Assembly (NCBI GenBank): GCA_021790075.1 | Contig: JAJYIN010000110.1 | Span: 1 to 7,171, forward strand | Direction: 5' to 3' | Length of the DNA stretch: 7,171 nt | From: Actinomycetes bacterium | Lineage (GTDB): Bacteria; Actinomycetota; Thermoleophilia; BMS3ABIN01 | Position numbers and translations under genes: made by a program | Shown: in pieces, positions 1-6,824 of the stretch | Layout: the number at the start of each line of letters is the position of its first letter | Numbering within the stretch: the first letter of the stretch is position 1 | The notes under the pieces: generated by a model | Seen by the model: only the letters and a program-made list of their open reading frames with translations | What the model was told of the DNA's origin: nothing | Database searches by the model: none

Positions 1-22
1 GCGGCGCCCGGCACGGTCTCAT
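1..22 (-). CDS. Possible start of a downstream gene, cut by the window edge
   Basis: An ATG at 22-20 overlaps the TGA stop of the glycosyltransferase gene in an ATGA arrangement, typical of translationally coupled operon genes. The frame reads MRPCRAP and stays open to the window edge. A GGCGGG stretch lies directly before the ATG, too close to be a good Shine-Dalgarno sequence. A GTG at 14-12 in another frame is an alternative start. Seven codons are too few to identify a product, so only the overlap geometry supports this call. Confidence 0.3.
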
Positions 23-1041
23 CCCGCCAGTATTTTTCTGTAGATTTCTTCATACCCTTCAGTCGCTTTTGCGACACTGAATTTGTCGGCCACGTAGCTG
101 CGGCAGGTTTCCGGGTCGATTTCGTCCAGGTGGTCCAGGCGCTCCACCATCTCATCGGTCGTCTCCACCACGAAACCGGAAACGCCATCGATGACGACCT
201 CGGGGACGGACCCTTCCGGAAAGGCCAGGACCGGGGTGCCCACGGCCATGGACTCGATCATCACCAGGCCGAACGGTTCCGGCCACTGGATGGGGAAGAG
301 GAAGGCCTGGGCCTTGGCGAACAGGTTCCATTTCTGTGTCAGGGTCACTTCTCCCACAAACTGGATCTGGTCGCCGTCCACCTGCGGTCTGACAACGGTT
401 TCCCAGTAATCGCGGTACGGCGCCTGCACGGCGCCGGCGATGATCAGACGCCGGCCCGACCGTTTGGCGACCTCGATGGCCGTGTGGAAACCCTTGTCAG
501 CGCAGACGCGGCCGAAAGCCAGCAGGTAATCCTCTTTTTCCTCCCTGGCCGCGAACGGCCAGCTGTTGATGTCGATGGGATTATAGACATTCCCGGCGTA
601 ACGGAGATCCGGGCAGCAGCTGCGCTGGTAATTGCTGATGGAAACGTAATGAGCCGAATCCCGGAAAGTGCGGTAAAAATCGCAGGCATCAGCCGTGAAC
701 GGCCCATGCAGCGTATGTACAACGGGCGTCCCGATAAAAGAAGCAAACGGGACGGCGACGAAACCGGAATGGTCGTGAATGATATCGAACCGGTCCGCCT
801 GCTTAAAGGCGGTGGCTGCCTGCCTGACATCGAAAAGCGTTTGACCGATGCGGTCGGGCATCTCCTGGGGGAAGGCCGAAACCAGCCTGGCTTTGGTGAC
901 GGAATCACCGGTGGCGAACAGGGTTACGTCATGGCCCCGCTCTACCAGCTCATCGGTCAGATAATGGACAACCCATTCAATACCCCCATAGCCGGCTGGC
1001 GGGATTTTGATCCAGGGGGGAGCCAGCATGCCTATCTTCAT
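19..1041 (-). CDS. GT4-family glycosyltransferase (GT-B fold)
   Basis: This is a complete 340-residue retaining glycosyltransferase of family GT4, which moves a sugar from a nucleotide-sugar donor to an acceptor in the cytoplasm or at the inner membrane face. The N-terminal acceptor domain begins MKIGMLAPPW and has a glycine-rich GYGGIE loop (residues 17-22), an HDH motif (89-91) and an HGPF segment (112-115). The C-terminal donor domain has GRVCADKG (177-184), whose R178 and K183 match the phosphate-contacting Arg and Lys of the family. It also has the EX7E motif, E255-PFGLVMI-E263, followed by the usual GTPV and GSVPEVV segments. Length is normal for GT4. The ATG has GAGG a few bases upstream. 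It lies 48 bases after the phosphoesterase gene and probably shares its transcript; that gap is very GC-rich and has weak self-complementary GGGCC/GGCCC runs. Donor and acceptor cannot be read from the sequence; a surface polysaccharide or glycolipid role is inference. Confidence 0.92.
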   Translation of the reverse strand: MKIGMLAPPWIKIPPAGYGGIEWVVHYLTDELVERGHDVTLFATGDSVTKARLVSAFPQEMPDRIGQTLFDVRQAATAFKQADRFDIIHDHSGFVAVPFASFIGTPVVHTLHGPFTADACDFYRTFRDSAHYVSISNYQRSCCPDLRYAGNVYNPIDINSWPFAAREEKEDYLLAFGRVCADKGFHTAIEVAKRSGRRLIIAGAVQAPYRDYWETVVRPQVDGDQIQFVGEVTLTQKWNLFAKAQAFLFPIQWPEPFGLVMIESMAVGTPVLAFPEGSVPEVVIDGVSGFVVETTDEMVERLDHLDEIDPETCRSYVADKFSVAKATEGYEEIYRKILAG

Positions 1042-1089
1042 CTTACCTCGCTTGATTCATCGGGCCCGGCCCCGCGTCCAGGCCCCCCT

Positions 1090-2136
1090 TTAACTACCCT
1101 TGCTGACTGATTCCAATCCGGTCCGCGCCAGCAGCCTGTCCGTCTGCCCGGTGAGGAAAGCGATGATCTGATCCGGAGTTTCTCCCTCGATGGAGAGGCC
1201 GGCCGCCTGGGCATGTCCGCCGCCGCCCTTGAGCCTGGCGATTCTCTGAACGTTTAACCTTTCTGACGACGAGCGCAGGCTGACGCGGAAGCAGGGCTTG
1301 TCCGGATGGTTCTCATCCAGGCGGGCATAGACAAGCGCGGCTACCAGGACTCCGTCGATGGCCCGCAAGCTGTCGACCAGGCCCTCCGTGAACTCGCCGC
1401 CGGCCCCGGTTTCCTCGAAGTCCTTCTGCTCGAGCACGGCGATGGCAAGGCGCCCCTCACAAGCCAGCCTCAGGTTTTCGAACATGCGGCAGACCAGCCT
1501 GGTTTTGGCGAGCGGCACGCGCTCATAGACATTTCGAAACACAGCGGTGTGGTCGACACCCTGGGCTATCAAGTCGGCGGCCACACGAAAGGTCGCCGGC
1601 TTCGCCGACGAGTACTGGAAGCGGCCACTGTCCACCAGGATGCCCGTATAAAGAGCTTCGGCAATCTCGGAAGTCATCTCCACATCCATCATCCTGAAGA
1701 TGAAGTAGAGGATCTCGGCCGTGGAGCTGGCGCCGGGAATGACCAGGTTGATCTCCCCGAAGCGCGTGTTGTCACCGTGATGGTCGATGTTGATGATCCG
1801 CGGCGCCTCTTTTACCAGCTCGTCATTGCCGATCCGCTCGGCATTGCCGCAGTCCAGGCAGATCAGGGTGCGGCCGGCGTGGTCCGGCGGTGATTCCCCG
1901 CGCACGATCTCCTCAAGAGCCTTCAGGAACTGCCATTCAGGAGCCAGGGCGCCGGTGCCGGAAAGGTACATGACGCTATCCCCGCCCAGCTGGGTGAGGG
2001 CCCGCTGCATGGCGATGAGGCAGCCCAGCGCATCCGCGTCCGGCTTGACATGGCAGGTGATCAGCGCCTTTTTCTCATGTTTGAGGGCGTCCGCTACGGC
2101 GCCAAGTGCCTGTTGGGCGGAGTTTGGGGTTGCCAC
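1090..2136 (-). CDS. nrnA: DHH/DHHA1 phosphoesterase, NrnA-like (oligoribonuclease / pAp phosphatase type)
   Basis: This 348-residue cytoplasmic protein has the full DHH-DHHA1 layout. Family members are Mn-dependent and degrade very short RNAs (nanoRNA, pGpG-type dinucleotides) and/or dephosphorylate 3'-phosphoadenosine 5'-phosphate. Metal ligands are recognisable: H29, D33 and D35 in HVKPDADALG, D95 in LICLDCG, the DHH triad 118-120, and D169 in GILVDSGRF. An SSTAE segment (137-141) is also typical. The DHHA1 domain ends with the substrate-binding GGGGHAQAAG (304-313). The usual PDGDA-GS reads PDADALGC here, a mild deviation. The GTG start lies 16 bases after the radical SAM stop and has no good Shine-Dalgarno sequence, so translation may depend on coupling. 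The start fits the family because the first motif falls near residue 30. The fold is secure. Whether the substrate is nanoRNA, pAp, a cyclic-dinucleotide product or something specific to this operon is not. Confidence 0.88.
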   Translation of the reverse strand: MATPNSAQQALGAVADALKHEKKALITCHVKPDADALGCLIAMQRALTQLGGDSVMYLSGTGALAPEWQFLKALEEIVRGESPPDHAGRTLICLDCGNAERIGNDELVKEAPRIINIDHHGDNTRFGEINLVIPGASSTAEILYFIFRMMDVEMTSEIAEALYTGILVDSGRFQYSSAKPATFRVAADLIAQGVDHTAVFRNVYERVPLAKTRLVCRMFENLRLACEGRLAIAVLEQKDFEETGAGGEFTEGLVDSLRAIDGVLVAALVYARLDENHPDKPCFRVSLRSSSERLNVQRIARLKGGGGHAQAAGLSIEGETPDQIIAFLTGQTDRLLARTGLESVSKGS

Positions 2137-2152
2137 GATTGGGTCGCCGGTA

Positions 2153-3571
2153 CTAGCCCGCTTTGCCTGAATGCCTGGCCGTTTTCGGTGGCTTCAGGTA
2201 GTTGGTGAAGTCAGCGAACTCGCGGGCCGACACGAGGATACGCCGCATGTGGCTGAAGGTCAACCTGCGCGTAGCCAGCCCGGCCAGCAGCGGCAGGGCC
2301 CGCCGCTTGAACACGCCCGAATTGATGTAGGCCGCCCGGTAGAGGCTGGCGAACTCCTGGTAAAATTCATTGGGGTCGAGCTTGGTCGGCAGCACAGAAT
2401 GCAGGAAATCGTAAAGCTCGTAGTTCTTGGTGAGGATCTTGCTCTCGATCTCCTTGAACAGCTCGGTGCCGGGCAGCGGCGTCAGGACGGTGAACTGGGG
2501 CACCGAGATGTGCTTGCTGGTGATGTAATTCCGCAGCCGCTCGAACTCGCTGTGGCCGTAGTCCTGGTTGATGATGAAAGCCGTGGTAACGGAGACGCCC
2601 TGATCCTGAACCAGCTTGAGAGCCTGCTCGTTGGTCTCGACGGTATTCTTCTTGTTGACCGCCTTGAGCTCTTCCTCATCCAGGCTTTCGAAGCCGATGA
2701 AGATGTGCGACAGACCTACCTCTTTCCATTTCTCGATGATCTCCGGGTGCTTGACGATGGTGTCGCTGCGCGCCTGGAACGAGTACTGCTTCCTGATGCC
2801 ACGCGCCTTGAGGATGTCCGCGATCTCGTTGGCCCGCTTCACGCTGAGCAGGAAGTTGTCATCCGTGACCAGGATGTACTTCTCTTTCAGGGCGGCCAGC
2901 TCGTCAGCGACCCGCTCCGGGCTCTTGGTGCGGCAGCGCCCCTGGAAGAAGGCCCAGACGCTGCAGAAGTTGCAGCGGTGGGGGCAGCCGCGGGCGGTCT
3001 CGATGGTGGCCAGCGGCTTCCAGAAGTTGAAGAAGTAGCGGCGCCGCTTATCCTGGGTCAGGTGGCGCGCCGCCCTGGGCAGGTCGTCCAGGCTGCTGAC
3101 CTGCTGGCGTGGCGGCGTCCGGACCTGGCCGTCTTCAGTATTGACCACGAGACCGTTAACATCGCGGAGGTTCCCGCCGGCCGCCAGGGCGTCGACGAGC
3201 TCGCGGGTGGTGAACTCGCCTTCGCCGATGACGATGCAGTCGACGGCGGGATTGGCGAAATCGACCGGATTCAGCGAGGCGTGCAGGCCGCCAATGAAGA
3301 CGAACGGGGCGCCGGCCGCCTTGGCGGATTCAGCGATCTGCTGCGTGCGGTAAACGTCGATGGTGAAGCAGCAGCTGATGCCGACGGCGTCAGGCCTGAA
3401 GTCGGACAGCGCTTTTTCGATGTTGCCATCGACGCGCATGTCGTGGATGCGCACTTCATGTTCGGGGATCAGCCCCCCGGCCACCATTTCCAGACCCAGG
3501 GGCTCTACCAGCGCGACTTTGGTAAAGCCTGGCTTTCCGAACTGCGGTGGTTGTACCAGAAGAACTTTCAT
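2153..3571 (-). CDS. B12-binding-domain radical SAM enzyme (class B-like)
   Basis: The protein has 472 residues. An N-terminal Rossmann-like cobalamin-binding-type domain (about 1-155) starts MKVLLVQPPQ and contains GGLHA (94-98) and IGEGE (115-119), which are conserved in this group. The radical SAM domain follows (about 185-385), with the [4Fe-4S] cluster cysteines C196, C200 and C203 in RGCPHRCNFC. Other family hallmarks are DDNF (237-240), GFESLDEEEL (293-302) and TPLPGTEL (364-371). A C-terminal extension of about 90 residues is rich in aromatic and basic residues. Relatives methylate or rearrange unactivated carbons, for example hopanoid C-methylases and BchE, and most need anoxic or low-oxygen conditions. 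The canonical DxHxxG cobalamin-ligand motif is not visible, as in several BchE/hopanoid-type relatives, so the B12 may bind without a His ligand or be absent. ATG start with a modest GAGAAG Shine-Dalgarno. It is the first gene after the 3606-3634 promoter and is followed 16 bases later by the phosphoesterase gene. The substrate is unknown. Confidence 0.88.
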   Translation of the reverse strand: MKVLLVQPPQFGKPGFTKVALVEPLGLEMVAGGLIPEHEVRIHDMRVDGNIEKALSDFRPDAVGISCCFTIDVYRTQQIAESAKAAGAPFVFIGGLHASLNPVDFANPAVDCIVIGEGEFTTRELVDALAAGGNLRDVNGLVVNTEDGQVRTPPRQQVSSLDDLPRAARHLTQDKRRRYFFNFWKPLATIETARGCPHRCNFCSVWAFFQGRCRTKSPERVADELAALKEKYILVTDDNFLLSVKRANEIADILKARGIRKQYSFQARSDTIVKHPEIIEKWKEVGLSHIFIGFESLDEEELKAVNKKNTVETNEQALKLVQDQGVSVTTAFIINQDYGHSEFERLRNYITSKHISVPQFTVLTPLPGTELFKEIESKILTKNYELYDFLHSVLPTKLDPNEFYQEFASLYRAAYINSGVFKRRALPLLAGLATRRLTFSHMRRILVSAREFADFTNYLKPPKTARHSGKAG

Positions 3572-3605
3572 CTGTCGCTTCTCGAGTCACTATTGAATGT
3601 AAAGT

Positions 3606-3634
3606 ATCCTAGTCGATTGTGCCTGTAGATGCAA
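3606..3634 (-). promoter_or_regulatory. Sigma-70-type promoter for the radical SAM operon
   Basis: On the minus strand, TTGCAT (3634-3629) is followed by exactly 17 bases and then TAGGAT (3611-3606). This is a good housekeeping-type -35/-10 pair, with a -10 box of a form common in high-GC Gram-positive bacteria. Transcription would start near 3599, giving a short leader of about 28 bases before the ATG at 3571. The promoter sits in the 83-base gap after the membrane protein gene, so the radical SAM, phosphoesterase and glycosyltransferase genes probably form their own unit. No obvious operator or terminator is seen in the gap. Confidence 0.6.
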
Positions 3635-3654
3635 TCTGCTGCATGAACCGGATG

Positions 3655-4734
3655 TCAGGCAGCCGCCCTGACCGGCGCCTTCCCCGCCTCTTCGGACCGC
3701 TCCCCGGCCGCGTACGTTTCCCGTTCGATAATAAACCTTATTGCCAATAACAAGAGCAAATCAAACACAAAGCCGGGCACGGCCCCGAATTCATCCCGGT
3801 AGAAAAGGAAGAACTGGGTAATGAAGATCGCCACCAGCATGGAGCGCTCGAACATCTGGAAGGCCCGCAGGCGGTTGCGGCGGATCACCAGGATCCCCCA
3901 AAAAATGAAGGCCGCCGAGAGGAGATTGGAAAAAAGGATGGCCCAGTCGGAAAAGGAAAAGAGATCCAGGTCTTCGCTGACATGGCCGGCATCGAACAGG
4001 ATGGTCGCGATTATTCCCATGGCGGCGATCAGCTGGAGGACAAAGAAGACGATGACCGCTGGCTGGAACCAGCGGGTAGCGACCACCTTCCTGTAGCCAG
4101 AGTGCAGCCGGTCCTTCCAATGCTGGTAAAACCCGGGATCCCCCGCCGGGGAAACCGACGTATCGACGAGAATCTGTTTGAGCCCGGCGGCCAGCCGGTC
4201 CTCCGTCTCATAACGGGACAGCAGGCGGATGAGCGCTCCCCTGGTGTCCTGTTTCATGTTGTGGCGGGGCAGTTCCTCCATTTCGTTGATCGAGTTCATC
4301 AGGTACTCGGTCCGCGTGAAGTGCCGGTAAGTGAGTATGTAGCGGGAGGCAAGGAAGATGGCCACGAAGATCACGTACATGATCGCCACAGCCGGCCGGA
4401 AGAAGTAATTGTTGTCCTTGGTGACGAACTTGCCCACTTCGTCGATGAAAAGGCCAAAGCCGGCTCCCGCAACCACGACCGCCAGGGTCTCGGCGCCATG
4501 GTTCAGAAAGATGATCAGCATGAGGATGCCGGCAAGCATCAGGATGCCGCCGTAAAGGACGTGGGCCACGTGCAGCTGGCTGCCGCCCACCTGAGGGTAG
4601 CCGGCGATCTCGAGGAAAAGACGTACCCCCAGAATGGTGCTGATCGAAGCCAGCAGGAAGTACTCAAGATGGCGGGACGCCCGCAGGCTGCGGATGAAGT
4701 GCTGCTGGAGCTTGAGGCTGTTCCTGGTCTTCAC
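3655..4734 (-). CDS. Polytopic membrane protein of unknown function, two blocks of four segments
   Basis: I do not recognise a named family for this 359-residue protein. Hydrophobic segments lie at about 24-42, 57-77, 84-98, 114-134, 224-247, 262-283, 297-312 and 318-336. This makes two four-segment blocks separated by a soluble loop of about 85 residues (138-222) rich in charged residues. The first block carries a striking polar motif at the end of segment 3, GLFIDEVGKF (94-103), followed by DNNYFFRP (107-114). The same place in the second block has LFYRDEFG (310-317), suggesting an ancient internal duplication. There is no signal peptide; the N-terminus is basic. The C-terminal tail (about 340-359) is charged and Ala-rich. 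The GTG start is supported by GGAG seven bases upstream. It ends just before the promoter of the radical SAM operon and begins 223 bases after the secreted-protein gene, so it may be its own unit. Transport, sensing or lipid roles are all possible, and I assign none. Confidence 0.8.
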   Translation of the reverse strand: MKTRNSLKLQQHFIRSLRASRHLEYFLLASISTILGVRLFLEIAGYPQVGGSQLHVAHVLYGGILMLAGILMLIIFLNHGAETLAVVVAGAGFGLFIDEVGKFVTKDNNYFFRPAVAIMYVIFVAIFLASRYILTYRHFTRTEYLMNSINEMEELPRHNMKQDTRGALIRLLSRYETEDRLAAGLKQILVDTSVSPAGDPGFYQHWKDRLHSGYRKVVATRWFQPAVIVFFVLQLIAAMGIIATILFDAGHVSEDLDLFSFSDWAILFSNLLSAAFIFWGILVIRRNRLRAFQMFERSMLVAIFITQFFLFYRDEFGAVPGFVFDLLLLLAIRFIIERETYAAGERSEEAGKAPVRAAA

Positions 4735-4957
4735 GGGCGCTCTCCGCGGAAGCTTGGCGGTGGAAATATATCCCCCGGGAATTTTTTAATCACTCGCCAC
4801 TTATATTGCATCCGCATGCGCGAGTCCCTGCCGGCCGGCAGGGACTCGCGCAATAAGCCCGGCTGCCGGCTGGCGCGGCAAACCGGGAATCACGGCGTTC
4901 CGCTGCCATCCCTCCCGGCGTCTGCCTTCTTAGAATCTATCCTTTTGAGATAGATTC
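4735..4957. other. Intergenic region with two inverted repeats and an AT-rich tract
   Basis: This 223-base gap separates the secreted-protein and membrane-protein genes. It contains most of the hairpin at 4931-4960, a GC-rich stretch with short GCCGGC-type complementary runs (about 4855-4895), the 36-bp palindrome, and an AT-rich tract (about 4763-4806) ahead of the membrane protein gene. The AT-rich tract includes TATAAG and GATATAT on the minus strand and could hold a promoter, but I find no matching -35 box. No coding potential is seen. Confidence 0.5.
4817..4852. repeat. Perfect 36-bp palindrome between genes
   Basis: Each arm is 18 bases (TGCGCGAGTCCCTGCCGG) with no spacer and no mismatch. 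As RNA it would form a very stable stem of about 16 pairs closed by a four-base loop. It lies 105 bases beyond the stop of the secreted-protein gene and 82 bases before the GTG of the membrane protein gene. No T run follows on either strand: the minus strand continues TGCGGATGCAATATAAG. It may be a terminator of the T-less kind proposed for some high-GC bacteria, an RNA-stabilising 3' hairpin, or a symmetric protein-binding site. The symmetry is certain; the role is inference. Confidence 0.75.
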
Positions 4958-4960
4958 CTA
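4931..4960 (-). repeat. AT-rich hairpin starting at the stop codon of the secreted-protein gene
   Basis: On the minus strand GAATCTATC (4957-4949) and GATAGATTC (4941-4933) are perfectly complementary around the seven-base loop TCAAAAG. TA/TA at the outer ends extends the symmetry with one bulged base. The hairpin begins in the TAG stop codon (4960-4958). No T run follows (AAGAAGGCAG), so it is not a classical terminator. It could protect the mRNA 3' end or bind a protein. It differs from the surrounding GC-rich sequence. Confidence 0.55.
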
Positions 4961-6820
4961 GGCATTGTTCTTCACCAGGACCTGGTCGCTGCCGGTTGAC
5001 AGGTCCCACCAGAAGATGGTGGAAGCGTTCTGGGGACGGGCGCCGGTGGTCAGGAAACTGTCGATGCCGGCTTCGTTGAGCGTGGTCTGCTCCGCCGAGA
5101 TGTGCCGGAAGGTACTGTTGCCGGCGTGGGTCTGGCCGACGTTGACCCGGTGGTCGTTGCCAAGGGTCACCTGCTTGAGCAGGCCCATGTTCATCCCGCC
5201 TGCGGTCAGCGGCTGGCTTGCCATTCTCGATATTACGAGGCTGCCGTTGCGGTAGACGTTCAGTTTCTCATAATGGCGGCTGCCGGCTTTCCAGTAGGCC
5301 GCCCGGCAGACGTCTCCCATCCTGATATACGGATTCAGGTTGACCGAATCGAACAGCCAGTCGTTTTGTGATCCGGCGGTGTCCCACGTCAGCATAATCA
5401 GGCGGTTCTCACCGGGGAATGTGGCACTGCCGTCGATGTCCATGTGGACTTCATCGTGCACCGGGCCGGGGGCGTCCCAATGGTCGTCGAAGTTGGCGAT
5501 CTGCCATTCGTTGTCGTTGGGGAGGATCTCCCGGGCGTCCTGGTCGGCCGTCCATTCGACAAAGAATCCCCAGTCCTGGGATGTGTCCACCTGGAACGGG
5601 CTGGGGCTATGAATGCCGTCCGTCACCGTGTAGCCGACCTGTGCGTAGCCAACGCCCCGGGAGACGGCGCCGCTGCCGTCCACAGTCACGCCCGGCTGTA
5701 CCGGGAGGGCCGGCGGGGTCGTGCAGGCGAACCCTCTTTCGGTCAGGGTGTTCTCCAGCTGCGGCTTGCGGAAACGGATCTCGAGGCCTCCGTTGGCGCT
5801 ATGCCAGTTGGAGACCGACGTGCGGCAGCGGAACTGGGTATAAAAATCCTGGCTGGGCGCCAGATGCAGGGAGTTTGTGAAGGTGCGGCGCCAGCCGGCG
5901 CCAATGTCGGCTTTTGTGACCACGCTGGTGGACGGATAACCGAAAACGAGGGCGCCGATGGTGAGATCAGAAAGGGCGTTTTTCTCCGCATCCGTGGTGC
6001 CCGGCAGCCAGTCGATCCTGACATCGGTCCCGAACGCCCATTTGGTGGCGGGATCATTTTGCCGCATATACAGCCCGAACCAGTCTGTGGTGATCAGATT
6101 GCTGGTGCTGCGCAGGCGGATTACCTGTTCGCCCGGCTGATCGGCTGCGGGCCGGTCGACGCTGAACTCCGCTGCATATTTGCCATTTTGTGACCAGGTG
6201 CCCCAACCGTCGGCGGCGCCGTTGCCGTCCGCGTCGCTCATCAGGGGGTTGGCAAGCCTGTTGGTGGTGCCGCTGTAGATGTGCATGCCCTGCCCGTCGA
6301 GGAAGGAGAATGCGGGGCGCCTCCACTGCTGGATGGTCGCGCCCGGCGTCAGCGGATACTGTTTGGGGATGTCATATGTGACACCGCAGGCATCTGTGAC
6401 CTGCGCATAGACCGCGGTGCGGAAACTTGTCACGCCGGCAGGAATGTTATATTTGAGCGTCAGCCGGCTGGCGGCGCCCTGTGGCATATTGCCCAGCAGG
6501 TAGCCCGGTGAGGCCAGAGTGACGCCTTTGTTGCTCACGGCGCCGACGATCCAGACGCTTTGAGCATCGGGACCGCTCAGGTTGCTGGCGTTGAAGTCAA
6601 CCGAGAGGATCCCGGCGAGATAGTCCTGGTAGCTCGCCCAGCCGGCGCCCGTCGTGGTGATGACGATGGATGGCTGGCCGCAGGCGGGCGATGCTTCTGC
6701 CCGGGATGGAAAGGAAAAAACAAGAAGGATCAGGAACGCGGTAACGGTAAACAGGACGGCAGGACCGGTAGCGTTTCCAAACCGGTGTGAAACTGCCCTT
6801 GCATAGCAACTTGACTTCAA
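4958..6820 (-). CDS. Secreted multidomain protein with carbohydrate-binding-like and LamG-like modules
   Basis: The 620-residue protein starts at TTG, backed by the purine-rich Shine-Dalgarno at 6825-6833. The N-terminus has basic residues, a hydrophobic core (about 21-36) and a likely signal peptidase site AEA|SP after residue 43, so it should be exported. Region 44-165 looks like a beta-rich domain with C47 and C145 as a possible disulfide pair. Region 186-366 resembles jelly-roll carbohydrate-binding modules: it opens NRLANPLMSDADGNGAADGW, whose D196-x-D198-x-N200-x-x-x-D204 spacing suggests a calcium loop, and ends near PQLENTLTERGF. Region 375-600 is concanavalin/LamG-like: a Trp- and Asp-rich core (417-450), LNVYRNGSLVIS (520-531) like the LamG YxNG strand, and a closing TLNEAGIDSFL. 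I see no sortase motif, C-terminal anchor or catalytic signature. It is probably a free extracellular or loosely attached glycan-binding protein. Domain names rest on motif resemblance only. Confidence 0.85.
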   Translation of the reverse strand: MKSSCYARAVSHRFGNATGPAVLFTVTAFLILLVFSFPSRAEASPACGQPSIVITTTGAGWASYQDYLAGILSVDFNASNLSGPDAQSVWIVGAVSNKGVTLASPGYLLGNMPQGAASRLTLKYNIPAGVTSFRTAVYAQVTDACGVTYDIPKQYPLTPGATIQQWRRPAFSFLDGQGMHIYSGTTNRLANPLMSDADGNGAADGWGTWSQNGKYAAEFSVDRPAADQPGEQVIRLRSTSNLITTDWFGLYMRQNDPATKWAFGTDVRIDWLPGTTDAEKNALSDLTIGALVFGYPSTSVVTKADIGAGWRRTFTNSLHLAPSQDFYTQFRCRTSVSNWHSANGGLEIRFRKPQLENTLTERGFACTTPPALPVQPGVTVDGSGAVSRGVGYAQVGYTVTDGIHSPSPFQVDTSQDWGFFVEWTADQDAREILPNDNEWQIANFDDHWDAPGPVHDEVHMDIDGSATFPGENRLIMLTWDTAGSQNDWLFDSVNLNPYIRMGDVCRAAYWKAGSRHYEKLNVYRNGSLVISRMASQPLTAGGMNMGLLKQVTLGNDHRVNVGQTHAGNSTFRHISAEQTTLNEAGIDSFLTTGARPQNASTIFWWDLSTGSDQVLVKNNA

Positions 6821-6824
6821 GGTG

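Noticed and set aside
130..1110. 326-codon plus-strand frame opposite the glycosyltransferase
   Set aside because: It shows no domain signals and mirrors the codon bias of the minus-strand GT4 gene, which carries all expected motifs.
2171..3628. 485-codon open frame on the plus strand, antisense to the radical SAM gene
   Set aside because: It is longer than the real gene but its translation is low-complexity, rich in Val, Gly, Asp, Glu and Leu, with no recognisable motif. The minus-strand frame has the complete radical SAM signature set. Such antisense frames are common in GC-rich DNA.
4763..4806. Promoter for the membrane protein gene in the AT-rich tract
   Set aside because: TATAAG and GATATAT are -10-like, but no -35 box is found at a suitable distance, so I do not call a specific promoter.
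3982..4953. 323-codon plus-strand frame opposite the membrane protein and the intergenic repeats
   Set aside because: Its translation is rich in His, Asp, Gly and Gln with no family resemblance, and it runs through the palindrome. The minus-strand frame has consistent membrane segments and a ribosome binding site.
5444..6193. 249-codon plus-strand frame opposite the secreted protein
   Set aside because: It has no recognisable motif and is a shadow of a gene with a signal peptide and lectin-like modules.
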